Positions 13,309 to 20,143 of a DNA stretch of 20,143 bases are shown one piece after another. The notes beneath the pieces were generated by a model that worked only from the letters and a program-made list of their open reading frames with translations, was not told where the DNA came from and did no database searches. The DNA lies in IMG/VR virus record IMGVR_UViG_3300045411_000075, positions 1-20,143 of that record; one strand, 5' to 3'. The stretch comes from a virus. Numbering within the stretch: the stretch's first letter is position 1; each line of letters opens with the position of its first letter. Position numbers and translations under genes: made by a program.

Positions 13309-13602
13309 ATGGCACGTAAACCAAAACAAGTGATCGAAGCAGCAGATATGAATGAACCTGCAGCACAGGAATTATTGACCTCTATGGCGAAAGACATTAT
13401 CGCTGTTGAAGACAAAGTTATTGCACTGAAAGAAGAAATTGCTGAAATTATGAAAACAGCGAAAAATGAAGGATTCAATCCTAAAGCGGTCAAAGTTGCA
13501 ATCAAGCGTTATCGTGAGTATTTGAAAGGTCTAAAAGATAGCGAAGTAACTCTTACAGAGTCTGACATTTACTTTGATGTCCTAAAAACATCTTTGGCTT
13601 AA
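13309..13602 (+). CDS. GapR-like (DUF2312) DNA-binding protein
   Basis: A 97-residue protein. From about residue 28 there is a long coiled-coil-like helix (Ile-Ile-Ala-Val-Glu-Asp-Lys-Val-Ile-Ala-Leu-Lys-Glu-Glu), then Ala-Lys-Asn-Glu-Gly-Phe-Asn-Pro-Lys-Ala-Val-Lys and a final helix with Tyr-Phe-Asp-Val-Leu. This matches the GapR/DUF2312 pattern, where an AKxxGFDxKAxR motif follows a coiled coil. GapR binds overtwisted AT-rich DNA and aids replication; phage homologues are known. The first 25 residues are an extra, probably flexible, segment. AAGGAAAAG precedes the ATG. It stands beside the primase gene, which fits a replication role. Confidence 0.6.
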   Translation: MARKPKQVIEAADMNEPAAQELLTSMAKDIIAVEDKVIALKEEIAEIMKTAKNEGFNPKAVKVAIKRYREYLKGLKDSEVTLTESDIYFDVLKTSLA

Positions 13603-13613
13603 TATGTTCCATA

Positions 13614-14564
13614 ATGTCTAAAAAATATATCCAAGAGCATTTTATCTCTCTATTACCATTGGATGGATATAAAAAGCTATCATCTACCAAAATAAACTGC
13701 AGATGTTTCATTTGTGGTGACAGTAAAACAAACAAACGTAAAAAACGTGGATTCTTCCTATGGAACAAACGCTACGATACATACGTATTTACATGTCACA
13801 ACTGTGGTGCTTCTACAAATTTCAATAATGTCTGCAAAACATATGCTCCATCACTATATGAACAGTACAAAATAAAAGAACGTGAAGAAAATTTCAATGC
13901 GTTCCTTAAGACACAACGAGAGGAAGTAGAAGACTACGATGACGATGTAGTTGGGATCAGTATCCTACCCGATGGTTCAAGAAAATGCATCGATGTTCCT
14001 GAATGTCTCGACAAACTTATTGAACGTAAAGTTCCAATGATGTTCATAAAGAAATGGATGTATCATAAAGACTTTGGTCTTGTAGTTCCATTCGAACTTG
14101 ACGATGAAGACATTTACGGTTGGCAAGCTAGACAACTGAAAGAAAAAGTTTTTCATATTGAATTACCAGAAGAAAATTATAAGATTTGGAATTGGTATGG
14201 TGTAGATAAAAAGAAACCTGTTTTTATATGTGAGAGTATCATCGATGCTACCATGTTGTATAGAATTGGCTATCAAGCTATTGCAATTCTTGGTTCTGAT
14301 ATTGAAACAAGAGCGATAGAAGAATTATCTGAACCGATTTTTATTTTTGACAACGATGAAACTGGGTTTAAAAAGTTGATTAAATATTCTAAAGCCTTCA
14401 ACCAGGCTAAGTTTCTCCAATTCGACAAAAGAATCAAACAAAAAGACCTCAATGAAATCGTGAAAGATGGTATACCAGACGACAAGCTCAAAAAGTTTAT
14501 CGACACTCACATCAAAACAGGATTTCAAATTCAAGTAGAACTAAAGCTCTCACAAATATTGTAA
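13614..14564 (+). CDS. DNA primase, T4 gp61-like
   Basis: A 316-residue primase. An N-terminal zinc ribbon has Cys31-x-x-Cys34 and Cys61-x-x-Cys64 (with Cys29 nearby). A TOPRIM catalytic core follows: Glu207 in Cys-Glu-Ser-Ile-Ile-Asp, then Gly-Ser-Asp, and Asp246-Asn-Asp248 in Phe-Asp-Asn-Asp-Glu-Thr-Gly. It makes RNA primers for the lagging strand with a replicative helicase that is outside this window. A ribosome binding site is hard to see; translation may depend on the gene ending 11 bases upstream. The last codons (Lys-Leu-Ser-Gln-Ile-Leu-stop) lie inside a 25-bp repeat shared with the start of the AAA+ gene, so the C terminus may have been affected by the neighbouring insertion. Confidence 0.85.
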   Translation: MSKKYIQEHFISLLPLDGYKKLSSTKINCRCFICGDSKTNKRKKRGFFLWNKRYDTYVFTCHNCGASTNFNNVCKTYAPSLYEQYKIKEREENFNAFLKTQREEVEDYDDDVVGISILPDGSRKCIDVPECLDKLIERKVPMMFIKKWMYHKDFGLVVPFELDDEDIYGWQARQLKEKVFHIELPEENYKIWNWYGVDKKKPVFICESIIDATMLYRIGYQAIAILGSDIETRAIEELSEPIFIFDNDETGFKKLIKYSKAFNQAKFLQFDKRIKQKDLNEIVKDGIPDDKLKKFIDTHIKTGFQIQVELKLSQIL

Positions 14565-14567
14565 AAT
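14543..14567 (+). repeat. 25-bp direct repeat, left of methyltransferase 2
   Basis: A perfect 25-bp match to 15933-15957. It begins AAAGCTCTCA and ends TTGTAAAAT. This copy encodes the last six residues and the stop of the primase; the other copy encodes residues 3-10 of the AAA+ protein in a different frame. Confidence 0.92.
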
Positions 14568-14609
14568 AACCCAAAAATTGGTCAGCTTAATCTTTCTGTT
14601 ATGGGTAAA

Positions 14610-14649
14610 TCCTTAAAAACTAACGAAACGAAAGGATCTTAAAAAATGG
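14610..14649 (+). repeat. Leader repeat before methyltransferase 2
   Basis: TCCTTAAAAACTAAC (14610-14624) recurs exactly at 15886-15900, and ACGAAAGG followed by ATCTTAAAAAATGG (14628-14649) recurs at 15909-15930 with one mismatch. Both copies end in a ribosome binding site and an ATG-G, so the methyltransferase and AAA+ genes share a duplicated translation start region. Confidence 0.8.
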
Positions 14650-15899
14650 ATTTAAAAGGGAAAAAGAAGGTTCTATCGCTTTTTTCTGGCTGTGGTGGTA
14701 TGGATTTAGGATTAGAAGGCAATTTTCAAGTCCATAAAGCTTCAATCAATGAATATTTACACCCTAATTGGATTCAAAAACAAATTAACGAGCACTTCGT
14801 TCAGTTAAGCCCTACCCCCTTTGAAACAGTTTTTGCGAATGATATTTTATCTTCCGCAAAAATGGCGTGGGTTCCATTTTTTCAAAAGAGGGGCAGGAAT
14901 CCCGAAGTTTTTCATAGTGAAAGCATAGTTGATATGGTCAAAAAAGCAAAAGAGGGGGCATTTGCCTTCCCTCCCGACATAGATATTGTAACTGGTGGAT
15001 TTCCTTGTCAAGATTTTAGTATCGCAGGAAAACGTTTGGGGTTTCAATCTCACAAAAGCCATAACGGGTGTGATATTTCTGACCCTACAACCGAAAATCG
15101 TGGAATGTTATATATGTGGATGAAAGAAGTTATCGAACTTACCAAACCTAAAATTTTTATAGCCGAAAATGTTAAGGGGTTAGCTTCTCTTGGAGAAGTT
15201 AGGAAAATTATTGAAAACGATTTTCGCTCCATCGATGAAAATGGATATTATGTATTACCTTCAAGAGTATTGAATGCGGCGGATTATGGAGTTCCCCAAG
15301 GAAGAGAGCGTATTATTTTTATTGGTTTGAATAAAAAATATTTACGACCAGCTATACTCGCTATGATTGAAAATGGTACTCTTGATGAGAGTGTGAACCC
15401 TTATCCGTCGCCAACACACGCTTGCACACCTTTAAATAAAAGCAATCTGTTAAAGCCATATATGACGGTTTCGCAAGCATTCGAAAATTTACAAGAGCCT
15501 GCGCAATCAAGCGACCCATCTCAACAAGTGTATTCAAAGGCTAAATTTTTTCCAAAAACACAGGGTAATACTGAAGTGAATTTACAAGGTATTAGCCCAA
15601 CAATTCGAGCAGAGCACCACGGAAACATTGAATTTCGTAGATTATCAGAAGAAAATGGTGGTAAAAATTTCGATGAATTGAAAAAAGGCTTACAAGAAAG
15701 ACGCTTAACCGTTAGAGAATGCGCAAGACTTCAAACATTCCCCGATAATTACGAATTTGTTAAAAATAAAAAGGAAGCATATCCATTGTCGGCTTCCAGT
15801 GCCTATAAAGTTATTGGTAATGCCGTTCCACCTCTTTTGGCGTATAATTTGGCAAAGCGTATTGAAAAAGTATGGGATGACCTATTCCTTAAAAACTAA
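14646..15899 (+). CDS. Orphan DNA (cytosine-5)-methyltransferase
   Basis: A 417-residue m5C methyltransferase with all main motifs in order: motif I Phe-Ser-Gly-Cys-Gly-Gly (13-18), motif IV Pro-Cys-Gln with catalytic Cys121, motif VI Glu-Asn-Val, motif VIII with Gln-Gly-Arg-Glu-Arg, a target-recognition stretch, motif IX [10 protein letters not shown], and motif X Gly-Asn-Ala-Val-Pro-Pro. It therefore looks complete and active. The segment between motifs I and IV is long (about 100 residues). No restriction enzyme gene is adjacent. Composition differs from the surrounding phage genes, with GGGG and CCCC runs. It is flanked by a 25-bp direct repeat and an inner leader repeat. Protection of phage DNA from host restriction is the likely role. 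Confidence 0.93.
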   Translation: MDLKGKKKVLSLFSGCGGMDLGLEGNFQVHKASINEYLHPNWIQKQINEHFVQLSPTPFETVFANDILSSAKMAWVPFFQKRGRNPEVFHSESIVDMVKKAKEGAFAFPPDIDIVTGGFPCQDFSIAGKRLGFQSHKSHNGCDISDPTTENRGMLYMWMKEVIELTKPKIFIAENVKGLASLGEVRKIIENDFRSIDENGYYVLPSRVLNAADYGVPQGRERIIFIGLNKKYLRPAILAMIENGTLDESVNPYPSPTHACTPLNKSNLLKPYMTVSQAFENLQEPAQSSDPSQQVYSKAKFFPKTQGNTEVNLQGISPTIRAEHHGNIEFRRLSEENGGKNFDELKKGLQERRLTVRECARLQTFPDNYEFVKNKKEAYPLSASSAYKVIGNAVPPLLAYNLAKRIEKVWDDLFLKN

Positions 15900-15930
15900 C
15901 AATTAATAACGAAAGGTTCTTAAAAAATGG
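15886..15930 (+). repeat. Leader repeat before the AAA+ gene
   Basis: Partner of 14610-14649. Its first 15 bases include the last codons and stop of the methyltransferase; its last 22 bases hold the ribosome binding site and start codon of the AAA+ gene. A 5-bp length difference separates the two copies. Confidence 0.8.
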
Positions 15931-17195
15931 GAAAAGCTCTCACAAATATTGTAAAATGTAAGGATTTGAATGTGGAAAAATTAAATGATGTAAAAATCGT
16001 TGTATCTCAGGACAGTTATCAAGATCCATCTAATTGTATGGTCAATAACTGGATGTTGCAACGGTTCTCATTTTCAGTTGTTCAGGTACAATGTACAAAA
16101 GACAACTTCTGGAAATATATTGAAGAGCTAACTGGTAAGTTCGGAGAAGAAAATATCAGCTCCAACAAATTCGAAATATCACCAACAAATCGCCTTTACT
16201 ATGTACATGAAATGAACGACAAATTCATGATCGTCGGTGATGTTGGGTTCGGTGAATTATTTACTGTGAACATTTACGGTAATACAATTGAAATGACTGC
16301 CCACCTTTATGAAGTTTTCAAAGAATATGAACACGAAAACGATGATGTAGATATTCAATTGGTGCATGTTGGCATTCAAGGTGGGAAGCTAGTCGAAAAC
16401 ACTACTCGCTTAAAACCAAAAAATTTCGAAGATGATATTGCTGATTTCTATCCATATATTGATACAGATGCAATGTTCGAACAATTTGTTAGAAGCAACG
16501 AAAACATTCTTGTTCTGATTGGTCCTCCAGGAGTCGGTAAAAGCCGTCTTGCAAATATGTTTATGCGTTGGATGCTTGATCATGCTGATATTTGCACTGA
16601 ATTGAAAATGCAAGACAAACAATTCGAAGATTATGATGACGATGAAAAGAACATTTCGTTCAGCGTTTCATACGTTAAAAACGAAGAAATTCTTGCTATG
16701 GATGAGTACTGGGCAAGGCTTACAAAAACTACACATGCTCTTGTTTTCTTGGATGATACTGACTATTCAATTACGTCTCGTCAAAAACAAATCAACGGTG
16801 TAGAGGATTTGACAAAGAACAAATTCCTTTCCCAACTCTTGAGCTTTACCGATGGTATTACTAAAAACAATACCAAATTCATTATAACCACCAATATCGA
16901 GGTTGATGATATCGATACAGCAGTATTGCGTAAAGGTCGTACATTCGACATCTTGCGCCTCAGATATCTCAACGAAGAAGAAGCAAGAACAATTTGGAAG
17001 AAACAAGGATTCGAACTTGAGCACTATTTTGACAATATTGTAGAAGGCGATGTACCAGCGTGTGATCTTGGGTCGGCTATAAATAAAGAAAAGATTCGCT
17101 TACAAAATGGTTCAAGTAAACAACAATCTTATCTGAAAGAAGATGGTATCAGTATCTTGAACTGTAACGGTACTACTTCTGTCGGATTTCTTTAA
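15927..17195 (+). CDS. AAA+ ATPase, phage replication/assembly type
   Basis: A 422-residue protein. The first 180 residues are a phage-specific N-terminal region. A single AAA+ module follows: Walker A Gly-Pro-Pro-Gly-Val-Gly-Lys-Ser (199-206), Walker B Val-Phe-Leu-Asp-Asp-Thr-Asp (273-279), sensor 1 Asn323 in Ile-Thr-Thr-Asn, and Arg335/Arg338 in the sensor region Leu-Arg-Lys-Gly-Arg. It resembles classical AAA remodelling ATPases more than a clamp loader. The target is unknown. The start codon and codons 3-10 lie in sequence duplicated around the methyltransferase gene, so the native start may have been replaced. AAAGG at 15912-15916 supports the present ATG. Confidence 0.8.
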   Translation: MGKALTNIVKCKDLNVEKLNDVKIVVSQDSYQDPSNCMVNNWMLQRFSFSVVQVQCTKDNFWKYIEELTGKFGEENISSNKFEISPTNRLYYVHEMNDKFMIVGDVGFGELFTVNIYGNTIEMTAHLYEVFKEYEHENDDVDIQLVHVGIQGGKLVENTTRLKPKNFEDDIADFYPYIDTDAMFEQFVRSNENILVLIGPPGVGKSRLANMFMRWMLDHADICTELKMQDKQFEDYDDDEKNISFSVSYVKNEEILAMDEYWARLTKTTHALVFLDDTDYSITSRQKQINGVEDLTKNKFLSQLLSFTDGITKNNTKFIITTNIEVDDIDTAVLRKGRTFDILRLRYLNEEEARTIWKKQGFELEHYFDNIVEGDVPACDLGSAINKEKIRLQNGSSKQQSYLKEDGISILNCNGTTSVGFL

Positions 17196-17209
17196 AAAAG
17201 GAGAAAGAA

Positions 17210-17437
17210 ATGATTTCAAGAAAAAAATTTGATCCAAAAAATATTTCAGTAACAGAGATAGATAACGGATTTAATATCAATTATAAAGATGGATTCAACT
17301 TATTCTTTGGGGAAGCAAATCTTTATGACTTAACTTGGTACAATCCCCAATTTAAAATTGAGCTAGTAGAAAGATTAATCCAACGCACTCTTGAATATAT
17401 TCAAGAGAACCCAAATCCAAATAAGGAAAAGTTATAA
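17210..17437 (+). CDS. Small unknown protein
   Basis: A 75-residue protein that I do not recognise. It has a basic N terminus, a beta-like middle with Asn, Gly and Phe (Gly-Phe-Asn-Ile-Asn, Gly-Phe-Asn-Leu-Phe-Phe-Gly) and a C-terminal amphipathic helix. A strong AAAAAGGAG ribosome binding site precedes it. It follows the AAA+ gene by 14 bases and overlaps the next gene by one base (TAATG). Confidence 0.65.
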   Translation: MISRKKFDPKNISVTEIDNGFNINYKDGFNLFFGEANLYDLTWYNPQFKIELVERLIQRTLEYIQENPNPNKEKL

Positions 17438-17673
17438 TGATTGATGTAAAAATCGATAACGTCTTAAAAGACGACAAATTTGTTGTGGCTATCTGCAATG
17501 ATGGTGAAGTTGAAATGTATATCCCATTCAGAGGAAACTCTTTGGATATCATCCGTTCAAAATTTAAAATCAATGTAGCAAAGAAATATACAACTACAGA
17601 CATCCATGTAATCCAAAATGCTGTTTTTGCGCATCTTGGAATCACTGCGTCAGCAACTGAGATTGAGGTGTAA
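17437..17673 (+). CDS. Small unknown protein
   Basis: A 78-residue soluble protein of unknown family, with alternating beta-like segments (Phe-Val-Val-Ala-Ile, Glu-Met-Tyr-Ile-Pro-Phe) and a C-terminal helix. It is coupled to the preceding gene by a one-base overlap and preceded by AAGGAAAAG. Its last four codons and the stop lie inside a perfect 28-bp palindrome that probably ends the transcript, making it the last gene of the replication block. Confidence 0.65.
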   Translation: MIDVKIDNVLKDDKFVVAICNDGEVEMYIPFRGNSLDIIRSKFKINVAKKYTTTDIHVIQNAVFAHLGITASATEIEV

Positions 17674-17687
17674 TTACACCTCAATCT
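17660..17687. terminator. Perfect 28-bp palindrome, likely terminator
   Basis: A perfect palindrome with half-site AGATTGAGGTGTAA; as RNA it gives a 12-bp stem with an AAUU loop. It contains the stop codon of the gene at 17437. It is followed by a pyrimidine-rich stretch (CTCCTCTTT) rather than a long T run, so termination would be partial or aided. It separates replication genes from late genes. Protein binding is an alternative. Confidence 0.6.
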
Positions 17688-17692
17688 ACTCC

Positions 17693-17703
17693 TCTTTAAA
17701 TAA
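17693..17703 (+). promoter_or_regulatory. Candidate late promoter before gp4
   Basis: TCTTTAAATAA; its TTTAAATA matches the T4 late -10 element TATAAATA in seven of eight positions. It begins just after the palindrome and ends 31 nt before the gp4 start. A near copy precedes the portal gene at the same distance. Confidence 0.45.
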
Positions 17704-17734
17704 CCTTATATACAATTGTAAGGTTGAAACTTCA

Positions 17735-18187
17735 TTGGCAAAATTCAAACAAGGTATCTTTACACCAACATATCCAGATAAATGGTATGGTAAAAAACAG
17801 ATTGTATATAGAAGTTCATGGGAAAAGATATTTATGATATACTGCGATAAAAACAGTGCAGTAACTAAAGTTGCATCAGAAGAAGTTGTGATATCATATT
17901 ATTTTGAATTAGATCAAAAAGTCCACAGATATTTTCCAGATTTCTTAATGGAATATACTGACAAACATGGAAATATAAGAACAATCATGATCGAAATTAA
18001 ACCACACATAGAAACAATTATGCCTGTCAAGAGACGTGGGCAATCTGAAAAATCATTCGTTGATAGAATGGTAACATATCAGAAAAATCAAGCAAAATGG
18101 GAAGCTGCAAAGAAATGGTGTGATGAAAAAAATATAACATTCAGTGTCATGACAGAATATGATCTTGGAATCAAGAAAAGGACATAA
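17735..18187 (+). CDS. Head completion nuclease, T4 gp4-like
   Basis: A 150-residue protein, the same length as T4 gp4, if it starts at TTG 17735. Family features are Gly-x-Phe-Thr-Pro near the N terminus, Tyr-Arg-Ser-Ser-Trp-Glu-Lys with Met-x-Tyr-Cys-Asp, Ser-Glu-Glu-Val-Val-Ile, His-Arg-Tyr-Phe-Pro-Asp-Phe and Ile-Glu-Ile-Lys-Pro-His. The Glu, Asp and Glu-x-Lys of these motifs form a restriction-endonuclease-like (TnsA-like) active site. gp4 completes the filled head and is thought to trim DNA ends. There is no suitable ATG; the frame runs open from 17618 but that would cross the palindrome and the upstream stop. TAAGG at 17719-17723 fits the TTG. Coupled to the next gene by close spacing. 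Confidence 0.85.
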   Translation: MAKFKQGIFTPTYPDKWYGKKQIVYRSSWEKIFMIYCDKNSAVTKVASEEVVISYYFELDQKVHRYFPDFLMEYTDKHGNIRTIMIEIKPHIETIMPVKRRGQSEKSFVDRMVTYQKNQAKWEAAKKWCDEKNITFSVMTEYDLGIKKRT

Positions 18188-18190
18188 AGG

Positions 18191-18799
18191 ATGATTATAA
18201 CAAAAAGGATGATCCTCGAAGGAGATACATTCACGAAGGACATGACAAAAGCTAATCAAGAACGGTTTTTGATTGCATCAAAATCATTGGCATTTAGAAA
18301 ATATATTCAGCCAGGTAGTTTTGTTGCGTTTGAATATGATCCTCTCACAAAAGAAACATTATTATTTTGGGACAAAAATCCTGCAGTAATAGTTCTTGGT
18401 ATTAGAAACTCTAGAATGCTTGGGCTGAATTTACACTTTGTACCATTCAACATGAGAAAACTTATCGTTGAATACGTCCTAAAAAAGAATGCTTCTAATA
18501 TCAAATTAAATAAACCCATAAGCATCAATTACAAAGAAATGAAATCTTTCCTCAAAGCAATTAAGGCTACAATCTGCATAAGATTGTATATCATTAGTCG
18601 TATGAAGGACAGAATGACAATTGTTCGTTCTCATCGTGACTATATAATTGGAGCAACTGCATTAAAGACAGATAAAATTTACAAAATGACATCTGATCAA
18701 ATTTACAAGCTAGCACTTGGAAAATCGTATAGTTCCAAGAAAAAAGTTGGTCAACGTAAAACTGATAGAGCTCAGAAGAAAAAAGCTCTTAAAACGTAG
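18191..18799 (+). CDS. Conserved virion assembly protein, possibly DNA-end protector (gp2-like)
   Basis: A 202-residue basic protein. Residues about 42-60 read Gly-Ser-Phe-Val-Ala-Phe-Glu-Tyr-Asp-Pro, then Leu-Leu-Phe-Trp-Asp-Lys-Asn-Pro, followed by Gly-Leu-Asn-Leu-His-Phe-Val-Pro. This pattern occurs in a protein of T4-like phages from marine and other hosts, found near gp4 and sometimes called DNA end protector. I am unsure that it is a true T4 gp2 orthologue. The last 30 residues are strongly Lys/Arg-rich, fitting DNA contact. AAAAGGA at 18176-18182 supports ATG 18191. It lies between gp4 and the portal gene. Confidence 0.5.
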   Translation: MIITKRMILEGDTFTKDMTKANQERFLIASKSLAFRKYIQPGSFVAFEYDPLTKETLLFWDKNPAVIVLGIRNSRMLGLNLHFVPFNMRKLIVEYVLKKNASNIKLNKPISINYKEMKSFLKAIKATICIRLYIISRMKDRMTIVRSHRDYIIGATALKTDKIYKMTSDQIYKLALGKSYSSKKKVGQRKTDRAQKKKALKT

Positions 18800-18809
18800 T
18801 CTTAAATAA
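18800..18809 (+). promoter_or_regulatory. Candidate late promoter before portal gene
   Basis: TCTTAAATAA, a near copy of the motif at 17693, ending 30 nt before the portal ATG. It starts right after the stop of the gene at 18191. Confidence 0.45.
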
Positions 18810-18838
18810 AGATAAGAAATCCAATAATAGGGCAATAA

Positions 18839-20143
18839 ATGAGTTGGTTATCAGAAACACTTAAAAAACCATTTTTCAAACAGGATACAGACATATCTAA
18901 TCTTTCAACCATTGACGCTACAAAAGTTGAAGACATGCTCGGTTCTGATTTGGATATGAGTCAATTGTTTACACCAAATATGGTGAGTTATGACAGAAAA
19001 ACCAAAGATCTAACAAACGCACAATGGATCAAATTATACAGAAATCTTGCTTCCTCTGCAGAAGCGTCTGTTATCATCGATGAAATTATCAATGAATTCT
19101 ATTCAGGAGTAAATGAGAATAATCCAGAAATTACAGTAGACAAATATGAAATCCCCTCTTCATTGAACAAGAAAATCGAAGAAGCATTCTTAAAAATCGT
19201 TAATCTTGTGGATTTTAGACGTAATGGGCAAGGTCTTTTTAGACATTGGTATGTTGACGCTCATTTGTTTTTGGAATGTATCTATGACGAAACCAAAATG
19301 AAAGAAGGTATCAAGCATATTGCTCGTCTTGACCCTCTTGGAATGACAAAACAATTTGATGAGAAAACTAGAAAACATAAATACAAATATGTAAATGGTA
19401 CTGCTGGGTTCTTCGGAAAGGACAGTGCATCATTCTTGTATGATCCTGAACAAATAGTTTATATCAATAGTGACTTGAAAAACGAAGAAGGTAAGATCAT
19501 CAGTTACATTCACCCTGCATTAAAAATCTATAATCAAATGCAGACAATCGAAGACATGCTTGTTGTTTACCGCATTACTCGTGGGTCTGAAAAACGTGCC
19601 ATCAAGGTAAACGTAGGTAACATGCCAAAAGCCAAAGCAGTTACATATATGTCTGAATTGGTTAACAAATTCAGATACAAAAAATCATATAACTCACAAA
19701 CTGGTACTGTAGAAAACAATTCTCATATCGTTGCTGTTACAGAAGACATCTGGCTTCCAACTAAAAACAGCACAAAAGATATCGAAATTGATACACTACA
19801 AGGTGGTATGCAACTTGGTGAACTTGATGATTTGAACTACTTCAGAAATAAATTATTGTTTACACTGCGTGTTCCTTCAAACAGATTCAGTGAAGATGGA
19901 GGTTCTTTCGATATCACTGCTACTGAAATTAACAGACAAGAAATGCGTTTCATGAAATTCATTGCTGGGCTACGTTTAAAATTCAACGAAATGTTCATTG
20001 AACTTCTTCGTAGAGAATTGCTTGCTACTGGTGCAATGAATGATGATGAGTTCTATAAACTACGTCCACATATTATCATTAAATATCCAGGAGAAGGTGC
20101 TTTCCTCAAAAAAGAATTTAATTCACTTTTCAAAAGTAGACTT
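18839..20143 (+). CDS. Portal vertex protein, T4 gp20-like (3' end outside window)
   Basis: 435 codons are open from ATG 18839 to the window end, so the C terminus is missing (T4 gp20 has 524 residues). Clear gp20 features are the Ala-Gln-Trp-Ile-Lys-Leu-Tyr-Arg and Ile-Ile-Asp-Glu-Ile-Ile-Asn-Glu region near the N terminus, Val-Tyr-Arg-Ile-Thr-Arg, Val-Gly-Asn-Met-Pro-Lys-Ala-Lys-Ala, Glu-Asp-Ile-Trp-Leu-Pro, and Leu-Gln-Gly-Gly-Met-Gln-Leu-Gly-Glu-Leu-Asp-Asp. The portal is the dodecameric ring at one head vertex through which DNA is packaged. AGGG at 18829-18832 supports the start. A candidate late promoter lies 30 nt upstream. This gene is the strongest evidence for a T4-like myophage. 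Confidence 0.93.
   Translation, partial: MSWLSETLKKPFFKQDTDISNLSTIDATKVEDMLGSDLDMSQLFTPNMVSYDRKTKDLTNAQWIKLYRNLASSAEASVIIDEIINEFYSGVNENNPEITVDKYEIPSSLNKKIEEAFLKIVNLVDFRRNGQGLFRHWYVDAHLFLECIYDETKMKEGIKHIARLDPLGMTKQFDEKTRKHKYKYVNGTAGFFGKDSASFLYDPEQIVYINSDLKNEEGKIISYIHPALKIYNQMQTIEDMLVVYRITRGSEKRAIKVNVGNMPKAKAVTYMSELVNKFRYKKSYNSQTGTVENNSHIVAVTEDIWLPTKNSTKDIEIDTLQGGMQLGELDDLNYFRNKLLFTLRVPSNRFSEDGGSFDITATEINRQEMRFMKFIAGLRLKFNEMFIELLRRELLATGAMNDDEFYKLRPHIIIKYPGEGAFLKKEFNSLFKSRL

Noticed and set aside
14601-14642. 13-codon frame (ATG 14601) whose first residues resemble the AAA+ protein start
   Set aside because: Only a few residues match and the shared leader sequence can explain it; too short to call a gene, though it could be a scar of the insertion.
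12023-15899. A complete restriction-modification system
   Set aside because: No Res subunit, nuclease or specificity gene lies near either methyltransferase; neighbours are primase, GapR-like and AAA+ genes.
17618-17734. Upstream extension of the gp4 frame
   Set aside because: It overlaps the end of the previous gene and the palindrome, and would add about 39 residues absent from T4 gp4.
1-20143. tRNA or other structured RNA genes
   Set aside because: Gaps between genes are short and no cloverleaf or CCA-type end was seen by eye; a covariance search was not possible.

Overview
This window looks like part of the genome of a T4-like myophage with an AT-rich genome. Every convincing gene is on the + strand. 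Genes are tightly packed, with ATGA or TAATG overlaps and strong AAGGA-type ribosome binding sites. The T4-type core is clear: a gp20-like portal (cut off by the window end), a gp4-like head-completion nuclease, an RNase H/5'-3' exonuclease, a gp61-like primase and a gp1-like dNMP kinase. The host is not identified. Short hydrophobic signal peptides, an all-alpha dimeric dUTPase and promoters with a TTTTA(A) box instead of a normal -35 make a Campylobacterota host plausible, but this is inference.

Layout. Positions 1-1107 hold two small exported proteins, a tract of tandem 11-bp repeats and a conserved small phage protein. Positions 1104-9933 form a long nucleotide and DNA-modification region: HAD 5'-nucleotidase-like protein, 2OG-Fe(II) dioxygenase, P-loop ATPase/kinase, thymidylate-synthase-family enzyme, dNMP kinase, 5-hmdU-DNA-kinase-helical/aGPT-Pplase-family protein, class II glutamine amidotransferase, amino acid:DNA transferase-like protein, GNAT-like protein, ExoX-like exonuclease and dimeric dUTPase. 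Positions 9962-17673 hold replication genes (RNase H, GapR-like protein, primase, AAA+ ATPase), small unknowns and two orphan DNA methyltransferases. Positions 17735-20143 start the late virion genes, each transcription unit preceded by a TTAAATAA motif about 30 nt before the start codon.

The main inference is that 2545-8565 encodes a thymidine hypermodification pathway. The TS-family enzyme would make 5-hydroxymethyl-dUMP, the gp1-like kinase and dUTPase would shape the pool, hmdU in DNA would be activated by phosphorylation, an amino acid would be joined by the transferase-type enzyme, and the GATase, GNAT and dioxygenase could tailor it. The GATase and dioxygenase steps are not assigned in the hypermodification systems I know.

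The second theme is recent gene gain. Each methyltransferase gene (an m6A/m4C type and an m5C type) sits between perfect direct repeats (17 bp and 25 bp) that include the stop codon of the upstream gene. This suggests two separate cassette insertions at gene 3' ends, adding orphan methylation to a phage that probably already hypermodifies its DNA.
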